This document shows positions 11,439 through 20,680 of a stretch of 64,000 bases of DNA, one piece after another. The stretch is taken from assembly GCA_034406715.1 (NCBI GenBank), contig CP137865.1, positions 806,001-870,000 on the forward strand, read 5' to 3'. The position numbers and the translations under genes are program-made. The notes under the pieces are model-generated. The model saw only the letters and a program-made list of their open reading frames with translations. It did no database searches and was not told the origin of the DNA. Source of the stretch: Rhodotorula mucilaginosa (taxonomy: Eukaryota; Basidiomycota; Microbotryomycetes; Sporidiobolales; Sporidiobolaceae). Positions within the stretch are counted from its first letter, which is position 1. Each line of letters begins with the position of its first letter.

Positions 11439-12782
11439 CTACGCCTTGGCCTCCTGGCCCAGTTTCCCCTGCGCGACGAGTTCTCCCTTGAGCTCCTTGA
11501 CCACCTCCTCCGCCAGTTCCTTCAACCGCGATTCGTCTTTGCCAATCAGGCTCACGTCGACGCCCTGCATCAATTTCGGATACGAACCGACTCGGATCAT
11601 TTCCTTCTTGACCCGCTCCTGCAGCGTGGTCAGAAAGGGTGCAATTGAACTTTCCGGCATCCTGCATTCATAAAGGTCAGTGAATCGGCAAATCGCCAGA
11701 CAGCGCCAGAGCTGGCCGCGCAGACCCAGTCTCGGGTGCAAATTGGGAAGCACCCGCTCACTTGGTGTGCACCAATACTCGGTACGGCTTCTCAGAGCTG
11801 GGCGGCAGCGGGATATAGTGTGCTGCCAACCCTTCGACGAGCCGCTCGAAGAGCCGGGGTACACCTGGCAAGATGCACACTTTGCCTCCAACCCGAACGA
11901 CCGGAACCCAGCTGCGGTGGTACCAACCAACGCGATCAGAGCAATTCCGAACCGGTCCGAAATATGCAAGCGGAGAATAAGACCGGGCCGTGTACTCACA
12001 GGTCTTCTTGAACAAACAAGACTTCGGCGTCCTTCGGGAAGAGCGCCATCCGATCGCGGGCCTGCTTCTGTTCCTCGGTCTGCTCGTCCATCTTGTACCG
12101 GTGCTTGCCCATCTCGTACATTCTCCGCTTCGTCTCTTCGTGGTACTCGAGCGGGGTCTTGAAAGCCGCGGCAATGGAGGCGTATCTGCAGAAAGCCAAT
12201 CGGGGTTTTAGCAAACGCGGTCCGTGGGCTTGTCTCCGCTCGGACCTCGGCGGGGGGCTCACGTTATATCGTCATGGGTGGGTCCGATTCCACCCGAGGT
12301 AATGACGAGGTCGTAGTTCTTGTGCATCCGAGTTACGGCTTCGACGATCTCGTCCTCGTCGTCGGCAATGACCTCGATCCGCTTCAAGTCGATCGCGAGG
12401 TCGAACAGCATCTTGGCGAGAAAGTTCGAGTTGCTATCCCGAGTCTTGCCTGCGACAATAGTACAATAGTCAGCACGACTCGCCCACCTGGTCGTAACGA
12501 TGCCGTCATTGCCGATCGCACACGCGCACCGTTCAAGACCTCGTCTCCAATCACGATCATGCCGCAAGTCTTGACATACTGTCCATCCGGAAGCTTAGGT
12601 GCCGGCGTGATAGGGAACGTCGGCGCTGGCGTGTGCTGTAGCGCGGAGTCGGAGGTGGTCGATGCCATCCTGCGCGGAGAAGAAGTGGGGATCGACAGAG
12701 ACGGAACGGTGGCCGAGGCACGGGCGGTGCGAGCGAGGTGGGCTGCAACGAGGCGTAGGCGGCTCTGGGCGGCAGCGAGCAT
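11439..12782 (-). CDS. MoaB/CinA-type molybdopterin-binding domain protein
   Basis: ATG at 12782-12780 is followed by a mitochondrial-type presequence rich in Ala, Leu and Arg without acids (starting MLAAAQSRLRLVAAH). The domain then follows across exons: TCGMIVIGDEVLNG, KTRDSNSNFLAKMLFDLAID, RIEVIADDEDEIVEAV, DLVITSGGIGPTHDDIT, FPKDAEVLFVQEDL, VCILPGVPRLFERLV, and a C-terminal SYPKLMQGVDVSLIG block. The GDEVLNG and TSGGIGPTHDD motifs are the signature of the MoaB/MogA/CinA fold, also found in the N-terminal half of human FAD synthase. In fungi such stand-alone proteins are usually annotated only as molybdopterin-binding or FAD-synthase-like. Substrate unknown. A TATATC stretch lies about 110 bp upstream of the start. 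Mitochondrial targeting is inferred from the presequence. Confidence 0.85.
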
Positions 12783-13192
12783 GCGCAGGAGCGGAGGCAG
12801 AGCGAGAGAGACGCAAAAGGTCCGCGGGGAGAGACTGCAGTGAGCCGGGAAAGAAATGTCGATCGACACCCGAGCGCCGGATATATCAACTCAACGAGAG
12901 CTTTACGCTCTTGCATGTACTAAACTCGCGTTAGGCCGACTCCCAAGGTGCGAATCGACTGTGGATTTGCAGAAATCGCGGGCAGACTCTTGCTTCCCAA
13001 CGCAGAAAGCAGGAGACATTATCGTACCGCAGATAAGGCGCCTCCTTCACCAGCAGACGAGAGAAGAGCAAGGTCAGAGACTTGCTGTCAGTGCCGACGG
13101 TCCGAAACGGACGAGGTAGGCGTGCTCCAAACATGTTTTTACAACAATCGAGAGATCCCCAACCACGGCGAGTCGCAGAAAGAAGAGCGGCG
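12783..13192. other. Intergenic region between tandem minus-strand genes
   Basis: Holds the 3' UTR of the STEEP1-like gene and the promoter of the molybdopterin-domain gene. A GGATATATCAAC stretch at 12887-12898 is the only TATA-like element seen. Nothing else identified. Confidence 0.4.
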
Positions 13193-14173
13193 CTAGGCGG
13201 CGGTGGCGGCAGGGGTGGCCGGACTCGGCTCGGTCGCTACAGGCCCAGCTGGAGTGACTGCCGGTTCGCCGAATGCCTCGCTCGGAACTTTGTTCTGCAC
13301 ATCTGACAGGGCGCCTATGAATCGCACAGAGACGCCACGTCAGCTTCGGATCGCGACGGAGAAAACCGCCGTCTTCAGAATTGAGAAGAGAGAAATGCGC
13401 GAGACTGACCTGGCAAGATGAACGTCACGTCGCCCTTTTGACCCTCCCCAGGTCGAGTTTCGTACGCCACTTGCAGCTGACACCGCGGGCAGAACAATCG
13501 TCCTGCGTGCAACGGAGGTGATTGTGAGTGATGGATTTCCACTACGATTAACTCACGCAGTGCCTCGCAGAGGCAGACCGAGTAAAAGGGAATATCGCAC
13601 CGACTCACTTTGAAACTCGAAGCCACCCTCGCGATTCACCAGCACGCCGTTCCCGTGTTTGCCCGCCGCTCCCGCTGCCGGCGCCCCCGGTAATGTCGAA
13701 GGCGTCACGAGGTCCTTCCCTTGCTCCGAGACATTGAGTTTGTAGATCCGAGGGTTCGAACCGGTATTGACGAGCGCGAACGAGCCGTCGGCGGGTCGGC
13801 GCGGGCACGCCGAGAGCGGCGCGTCGACGACGAGGATGAACTCGCCCTGCAAATTGGCTCGATGCGTGCGTCAGCTGAAGCTCCCTTATGCAGTTCCTTG
13901 CGAGACTGAAGGAACGAGGGAGGGGGGTGCGGAAAGACGCACGCAGAGGCAGTAGTTGACGTGCAGTCGCTGTTCCGGCAAGGCAATGTCAGTCAGTCCC
14001 AGCACAGCGCCCTGACTGGGAGCATCAGTCAGCTAGCCCAGCTCACGTCGTCGCCAAAGTTCTCTTCTCCCGACTGCACGATGGCGTGTCGTCCTCGTCC
14101 CTTGGGCCTGCCCAGGCCAGTAGGAGCACTTGTCAGTAGCCGTCGCACCCCAGGGCGAGAGGATCCCTTACAT
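13193..14173 (-). CDS. STEEP1 (CXorf56/UPF0428) homologue
   Basis: The first two bases of the start codon (A 14173, T 14172) end exon 1. A 64-nt intron (14171-14108, GTAAGG...GGGCAG) follows and the G is the first base of exon 2 (14107-14047). Exon 2 reads MPKGRGRHAIVQSGEENFGDD. Exon 3 is only 27 nt (13969-13943, RLHVNYCLC). Then come GEFILVVDAPLSACPRRPAD, NREGGFEFQ, and RLFCPRCQLQVAYETRPGE with VTFILPG, then an Ala/Pro tail to TAG at 13195-13193. The family hallmarks are MPK at the start, HVxYCLCG, a Leu-Pro/Arg-Pro block, and the CxRC motif before the Y-E segment. Human STEEP1 takes part in STING trafficking from the ER and associates with spliceosomal proteins. The fungal role is not established. 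Confidence 0.85.
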
Positions 14174-14446
14174 TGTGTTTGTGCAGGGGCGGGAACGTGA
14201 GCGGTAAGACGTGAACTGATGACAGCGGGCGGCGGTGCAACTTGCGCGAAGCGACGGCCGGCAGAACTTTCGAAAGGCGCAACCAGGCAGGAATGTACAA
14301 CGTAGGCTAGGCTTGCAGAGAAAGGCACGCGGCCCTCTTCAAACTAAACCGATGCGCGCAAAACAGACTCGCCGCCTCGTTCTTCTTCTGATCGCTCCTG
14401 CTATTAAGTCCCTCAAATATCGGCTCTTTCCCCAAAGGATGAGCGT

Positions 14447-15725
14447 TTATCGGTACGCTGTGAGATAAGGAACGTCAGCGTGCTGCTTGAGTGGCGTCAA
14501 GATGCGATCGACAAGTTCCTTACGGTGCTCGGACTGGAGGGCGGCGGCCAGCTCGGCCTCCATGCGGTCGCCGTTGGCTGCGACAAGAAGAGGTGTCAGC
14601 GATCATGGAGGAAGTGGCAGACGAGGAAGCCAACATACCGAGGAGCTTCTCCTTGTTGTACAGGAGCTCCTCACGGGTCTCGGTCGTGTACTCGGTGTTT
14701 TGGGCTGCGAAATCGGTCCAGGTCAGTTGACGGCTCACATGGAGGGAAGAAGCACGTAGTGACTCACACTCGACGATGGCGTCGACCGGGCATGCCTCTT
14801 GGCAGTACTGCAGGAGAAGAGCCGGCGTAAGTGTCGTGTCCGGGGGCCCCAGCCTTTCGGCTCGCTTCCAGCAGCGAAGACGGAAGGCTGGTAAAGCACC
14901 GAGAGCAAAAAACACTCACTCCGCAGTAGATGCACTTGGTCATGTCGATGTCGTACCGGGTCGTCCGCCTCGCGCCGTCCTCGCGCGCCTCGGACTCGAT
15001 CGTGATAGCCTGGGCGGGGCAGATGGCTTCGCAGAGCTTGCAGGCTGTTACCATGAATTCGTGGAGTGGATTGTCAATTCCCGTAATGCTGCGAAAGGCA
15101 GGCGGAGGGGTGACTGACCGATGCAGCGCTCCTCGCCCGAGGCGTAGCGACGGAGAGCGTGCTCGCCACGGAACCGGGACGAAACCGGTCCCTTCTCTGT
15201 AATCGAGGCACAGGGAATTAGTTGCTATCCAAGAGACTGAGTATCCACGGAAATGACGTACCGAAGGGGTACATGATCGTGTAGGGGGGACTATCGGGAG
15301 AAGGAGAAGAAAAAGTCAGCGGAGGATCGAGGGGGGCAGCGCGATCTCCGAGTCGGTGACGAACCGGAAAAACTGCAGGCGGCGAGGTGCGGATTAGTAC
15401 GAAGGAACGTGAGAGACTCCTACGTCGACTACGGACGACTGACCTGCTCGAGGACGACGCCCATTCCCCTGACGATCTCGGAGAAGAAGAACAAGCCGGC
15501 GGCCTTGTCGAGGGCCGAAGGGCCGTGCGAGTAATCGGGAGTCTGAACTGCCTGCTGCTGACGCTGGTTGCGGATCTGGTCTGCGTGGCGCGGTGCGCGG
15601 CCGACGTGGGTCGGACCGGTCTGCGGGGTCGCGAGGAGGGCGGCGGGCGACGACGAGAAGGCGGCGCGGCGGGTGACGACGGCCGGGCGGGCGACGGAGG
15701 CGACGGCGGTGCGAGCGAACGACAT
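14447..15725 (-). CDS. NDUFS8: Complex I iron-sulphur subunit NDUFS8 (TYKY)
   Basis: ATG at 15725-15723, TAA at 14449-14447. The subunit carries clusters N6a and N6b in the peripheral arm of mitochondrial NADH:ubiquinone oxidoreductase. The start is a presequence rich in Ala, Arg and Ser. Both 4Fe-4S ligand sets are intact across introns: [12 protein letters not shown] followed by [12 protein letters not shown], and [18 protein letters not shown]. Other blocks are [33 protein letters not shown], and a C-terminus of [20 protein letters not shown]. The C-terminal extension is a little longer than in animals. Six or more short introns interrupt it. It diverges from RAD14, 532 bp away. Confidence 0.95.
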
Positions 15726-16257
15726 GGTTGCTTTTCTACTTGAATTCGGCGCGCGAGAGAGGGATTCGGGCGAGCGGTGGTTGGTCGGGCGGGCGGCGCG
15801 AGATCGGGGCGAGGTACGCGACTGCAGGCACAGCGACCAAGCCGCGGGGCGAGCGTTGGGAGGGTCAGTACTCCATCTGCTAGGCTCACACTTCACCTGG
15901 CTGCGTCCCCAGCTTCTCTTGTGCGCCACCTTTGCTCGCGGCGAGTTCGGCACGGGGAGCAAGTGGTCGCTCGTGCTCCTTTGACGGCGTGGACCTCGCG
16001 AGGGTGAGAGCATGGCAGGTGCGTAAAGACTCACCTTTTGGGTGGTGTCTGCGACTGTCTGTACGCTCCTCGGACTCGCTGCGGGGCAGGGCGAACTCGG
16101 ACACGAGGAAGCGAATCAAGTCGAGGCGAGATTCAGACTGCACGAGGGGAGGTCGCAGGGCTGAAATTGCTCAATCTGTATTCTCATTAGAAACGCGTCT
16201 ATTTCCCCAAGTCTTCCCTCGACAGACGTCATTCTCTCTTTGCCACACAACCATAAC
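15726..16257. promoter_or_regulatory. Divergent NDUFS8/RAD14 region with coding-like antisense segment
   Basis: 532 bp between divergent starts. On the minus strand a stretch from about 16142 to 15886 reads as open, coding-like sequence (for example SRLDLIRFLVSEFALP). It has a good GTGAGT donor at about 16034 and a possible acceptor near 15930. No ATG is in frame. It could be a spliced 5' leader of NDUFS8, a separate small gene, or chance. Confidence 0.35.
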
Positions 16258-17640
16258 ATGTCGGCGAGGGCGCGGACACCGCCACCACCGGCTGGAGGAC
16301 TCGGGCAACAGCTCCAACTCACGCCCGAGCAGGTCCGCCGCTTCGAGGAGAACCGCTTGCGAGGTGAGTCCGAGGAGAGGACACTCTGCCAGGTTTTGAC
16401 ATCCCGCTCACCCTGCCTCTCGCAGCCAAGGCGAAACTGCAAGAGAGGGAGCGACTGCAGCGCCAACACGCAGCGACCTCGAGCGCACAACACGCGAATG
16501 CGAACAGGAAGCGTCCGCTGACGGTCGTCCCCGCCGACTCGACGTCGCCGACCGCGCCCGGACGCAGGCACGAACCGTCCCTCGCCCGCACTGCCGCAGT
16601 CTCGAACGCTTCCAACGCCCTCCAGGGTGCCGTGGGCGCCGGACCGTCCAACAACCAGTCGAATCAGAAACACTTTGCAGGCGCAGACGGGAAGGGAGGA
16701 GGTCCCGACAATGCTCCGCTCAAGAGCATGATCGGTCAATATGTCGAGTACGACTTGTCGACGCTCAAGAACTCGAGGGGCGGGTTCTTGCTCGAGAGCG
16801 AGGAGGACGACCCGAAGCGGCTCAGGGAACGGCAGATGCAGGAGGAACTGAGGCTGAAACGACTCGAAAACGCACGCTTGCAGGGGCAATTGCGCGGCGC
16901 AGGTGGGCCAAACACATCCGCCTCTGCCATTCTGTCCAATGGTATTCAGCCCCGTAGAACTTGGACTGATGCGTCGTCCCGCGATGTGCCCACAGCCATG
17001 TCCCTCGATCCAAGCGAGAACCCGACCTGCGTCCACTGCGGCTCGACCGACCTCGACGACCAACTCCGCGCCGTGTTCGGAGTCATGTGCTGCACCAACT
17101 GCAAGAAGGAGCGGCCCGAGATGTACTCGCTCCTGACCAAGACCGAATGCAAAGAGGACTACCTCTTGACTGAACGTGCGCCCCCTTTCCTCAGAACATC
17201 ACTGGGCGGACTACATCTCCCAAGTACGAGTCACTCACTGGTGGTACTCTTTTGTTGGGCACACAGCCGAACTCCGCGACACGGACCTCATGCCGCACCT
17301 CCTCCGCCCGAATCCGCACCGGCCGACGTACAGCAACATGATGCTCTTCCTCCGGTGCCAAGTCGAAGCTTTCGCCTTCTCCGACGCCAAGTGGGGGTCC
17401 CCCGAAGCGCTCGACGCCGAGTTCGAGAGGCGCGAAGCCGAGAAGAAGGACAAGAAGAGCAAAAAGTTTGCGAAAAAGTTGTCGGAGCTGAGGAAAAAGA
17501 CGAGGACCAACGTGTGGCACCGGAGGCAAGAGGCGGAGCACAAGCACGAGTTTGAACAAGTTGCGGCGACGGACGGGAGCGGAGGAACGGTCCAGCGTTG
17601 CGCCGAGTGTGGGTTCCAGATCGACGTCGAGTCGTTCTGA
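16258..17640 (+). CDS. RAD14: DNA repair protein Rad14/XPA
   Basis: Four exons in phase: 16258-16363, 16426-16902, 16996-17175 and 17267-17640 (378 aa). It verifies damage in nucleotide excision repair and scaffolds RPA, TFIIH and ERCC1/Rad10 in the nucleus. The zinc finger is complete, with Cys pairs CVHC and CTNC separated by 17 residues. The DNA-binding domain follows with KTECKEDYLLTE, PELRDTDLMPHLLRPNPHR, YSNMMLFLRCQVEAFAF and WGSPEALDAEFERRE. A Lys-rich helix (KKDKKSKKFAKKLSELRKK) and a C-terminal CAEC...GFQID segment end the protein. The N-terminus is a long disordered region with a conserved GQYVEYDLSTLKNSRGGFL block. The initiating ATG follows stops in frame and starts MSARARTPPPP. 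Confidence 0.95.
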
Positions 17641-17786
17641 GCGCGTTGCCTTTTCGTCTTTCCTCTCCGCATGTAGCCTTTCCTTTCATTACTCTCCCGC
17701 GGTTTGTCCCTGCATGTTGATTGTAATACATACTCTGCTCAAGGATGCAAGTGGTGATGCGATGACGGAGGAAGGGGCGCTACTCT

Positions 17787-18979
17787 TCAGTGATTCGTCC
17801 CTTGTGCCGGGACCAGTGCCGCAGCTGCTGCCGCAATCGTCGCCGCCGTCTTCTTCTTCGGTTCCTCGATGATGACCGAGATCTGGTCCTCGGTGATCTT
17901 GCCCCCAAACACATCGACGAGCTTTTTCTCGTTCCGCTCGAGGAGCATCTCTTCGACCTGATTTATCGTGAAAGTTAGTCATCAGTCACCTCCACGATCT
18001 AGGCAGACTTGCACTCTCCGTGTGACCGGCGAGCGAAAGTCGAGGAAAGACCGAATAAGTGGCCGCACTCACATCGTCTCCGACATCTCCCTGAATCAGA
18101 ATCTCGTCCTCCCCCTGCGGCGTCTTACTGACGGTCGCTCCCGCTCCAAACTTGTTGGCAAAGAGCTTGGCGGCCTTCTTCATATCGACGTTGAAGTGGT
18201 GCAAGCCGTGCACGGACGTGACGTACTTCTTCTTGCTGCGTTCCATCCGCTTCACGACGACCTTGGCGGACTGCGAGGAGGGTTTTTTTTTTACAACGTG
18301 TCAGCAAGGCATACCCAGCGACCACAGCGATACCCGGACTGCTCTTCCAAAGCTAGAGTGAATCGCGGCTAGAATCGAGGGAGAAGCGCTGAAACAACGT
18401 ACCGACATCTTTGCCTTTTCCTTCTCAGCCTTGGCCTCCTCCTTCTTCTCCTTCTTGGCTAGATCTTTCTCGAGGGCCTTGCGCTGATCGACCGTCAGGT
18501 GGGCGAGTTTGTCCTCCAGCGCGCCTGCGAAGAAAGCGTGAGTGGTCTCGAGACCTGGAAGGGGAAGTCAACGGCCGACGTACTCTCGGAGTAGTACTTG
18601 GCGAACAAGGCCGGGTGGTTCTCTTCGAGCCAGGACATGCATCTGTACGCCCACAGCTCAGCCGCATCAGTATCCGCGAGCAACGAAAAAGCGCTGCTGT
18701 GGTCGGCGACCGATGAGATGTCACCACTGTCGGGACGTACTTTGCCTTCTTGGCTCCAAACTCGCAGTACTCGGGCGGGAAGCTGCACACTGTTGGTTTG
18801 GACGGTCAGGTTCAATCGACGAGCGGCGCGTGAGCGGGCCAGCCGTTCTCTCGCGAGAGAGTGATGAAAGGGAACTTGGGGACGAGGAGCTGCTCACCAG
18901 CACAGTAGACGGGCTGTTGCGGGACCGCTTTGCCGCCGACGAGGGCGCTCGTGGACGCGACCGGAGCTTCGGTGGACAT
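17787..18979 (-). CDS. TMA22: Density-regulated protein DENR (Tma22)
   Basis: ATG at 18979-18977, TGA at 17789-17787, about six exons. With MCT-1/Tma20, DENR helps 40S recycling and reinitiation on mRNA. The zinc-binding N-terminal part reads VYCAVCSFPPEYCEFGAKKA, then SWLEENHPALFAKYYSE. The C-terminal SUI1/eIF1-like domain reads KKKYVTSVHGLHHFNVDMKK, KLFANKFGAGATVSKTPQGE, EILIQGDVGDDV and, in the last exon, VFGGKITEDQISVI. It then ends in a Lys/Ala-rich tail. Order and spacing match the family; length is close to other fungal members. YOS1 lies upstream on the same strand. The other end converges on RAD14, 146 bp away. Confidence 0.95.
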
Positions 18980-19633
18980 GATCAGATCGACGAGGGTGAA
19001 CGGGATGAGGGTAAGCAGAGTGGACGTCGCAATTCGGAGCGAACGACTTTCAAAACATCTCTCGCCCCGCCTAGTCCAGTCCTTCCTTTCCTTAAACAGC
19101 TTCCCTGAGCTGCGCGATGCAGTTCCGCCGGCTTCAGCGGCTGAACTCCCTTGCTCTTCTTTCACAAGAACCAATTTTTGCAGACGCGACAGCGATCCAT
19201 GCAGTCGAGACCCCGGTCTAAAAAAGAGGTTATGCGCGTTACAGTGGCGAGCTGGCAGCCTGTCCGCGACCGATTGGGAAGGGGTGCAACGGCGCCTCGG
19301 GAGCAACGTCGCCCACCAGTCGGTGGAGACTCGCTCCGAGTCTCGCCAAAAGTCCGGCCGACATCCCGCGACAAAGACCCGGACGGCGAGCTCGGACGAT
19401 GAGAGGGGACGTTTTCCTCGCTTGGGGGGGTCAAAGACACCAAAGCAGGGAGGGACGCGGCCGACGCTGTTTCGGATCGTGGCGGCCGAATCACATCGGT
19501 CGAGGCGGTCAATTCGTTGCAGGACGCGACCGAGAGCGCCTTGGCGTCGGAGAAAGGGTATGTCGGGACAGTTGGGTATAGGGTCAAAACGAAGGCGGGT
19601 ATCGGGGGCGTAGGCCGGAAGTCGATCGCGTGC
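18980..19633. other. Intergenic region between YOS1 and DENR
   Basis: 654 bp upstream of DENR and downstream of YOS1. Open frames exist on both strands, but they start without ATG or match no codon pattern, and none resembles a family I know. I see no gene here. Confidence 0.5.
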
Positions 19634-20049
19634 TCAGCCGAGGATGACCTCGTACAGGATGATGCAGATATTGATCGGAATCAGGGGGACTGTCCGGGAA
19701 GGAGTCGGTAAGCATATACTCTGTAACAGCGCGGACACGGTGGAGAGATATTCGACGCACTGCGCATCAAGGTCCGGATCGCGTCGACGAGCTGGATCGC
19801 GCGCATCTTGACTCCGGGGTCGCCCCCTCCTCCTCCCGCGAGCCCTTGTATCGGCATCCCGTACGCGTCAAACCCACCGTACGCCGACTGCTGTTGCTGC
19901 ATCTGTTGCTGCTGCTGCTGCTGTTGGTACTGCGAGGTGGTCAAGCCGAGCGGGACGAGGAAGCGCTCCTTGTTGAGGACGGCGACGGCATTGACCATCA
20001 AGAGGGCAAAGTAGGTGACTCGGCCGAAGCCGAAAAAGACCATCGACAT
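19634..20049 (-). CDS. YOS1: Yos1/IER3IP1-like ER-Golgi membrane protein
   Basis: Two exons: 20049-19761 and 19689-19634 (114 aa), with a 71-nt intron. Yos1 works with Yip1 and Yif1 in ER-to-Golgi vesicle formation. The first membrane segment (YFALLMVNAVAVLNKERFL) and the conserved tail (VKMRAIQLVDAIRTLMR, then IPLIPINICIILYEVILG) match the family closely. The family is normally about 80-85 aa. The extra length is a loop of about 35 residues made of Gln runs, then Tyr/Gly-rich sequence and a GGGGG run, placed between the two membrane segments. The intron splits an Ile codon before PLIPIN. The start is the first ATG, in a normal position before the first helix. Confidence 0.9.
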
Positions 20050-20680
20050 GGCGGCGGAGATTTCTTTTTGGCTTTTTGTCGAGGGGGCAGAGTCCGGGTT
20101 CGCGAGAAGGACGGAGCAGTTGGCGTGACTGCGGGGCCATTAAGGGGTTCAGAGTAAGTCACGGCGGTACGACCAGCGGATAGTTGCCCGTCACGAGCTC
20201 GACTCTAGCCGTACACGCCCTCCAGGCCAGGCGGGGTTGCCAGAGGAGCGTTGGCGACGCCTGAGAGCGAGGTGGAGCTCTCTCGGCAGCAGCGGCGACG
20301 ATGAGACCAAGGCTTACGTGGAGTCGGGGTTCGTTCTCGAGGCAGACAAGCGCTCCTTTACGCGATCCGAAGCTTGTTCGAGGCGGCGTTTGGGAGGAGA
20401 GAGCCAACGTGTGACGGTGCACCAGGCAGTCGAGTCGACTCTGCCCGTAAATCTACACACCACTCGAAGCGCGGTCGGTTCCAAGTCAGACCCTGTATGA
20501 AGCGATAGTACACCATTCTGGATACTTGGCGCTACTTTCAGTGACGTATTCGGGCATCTCCAAAAACCAGAGCCGAGATCTCATCTCGAACAAGAGTTGC
20601 GGCGATACGGCTAAGACTCTTTGACACACACCGGAGCCTGCGACCGTACTCGGGCAGACAGAGAGGGGCAGTCAGTGGCG
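20050..20680. promoter_or_regulatory. Divergent promoter region, YOS1 and membrane protein gene
   Basis: 631 bp between divergent start codons. A minus-strand open frame at 20159-20422 begins with GTG and is not supported. No TATA box or known element recognised. Confidence 0.4.

Noticed and set aside
16116-17063. 315-codon minus-strand frame
   Set aside because: Antisense to RAD14; only its left end (15886-16143 region) was kept as a separate question.
18930-19613. 227-codon plus-strand frame across the DENR promoter
   Set aside because: It begins without ATG, overlaps the DENR first exon, and has no recognisable protein character.
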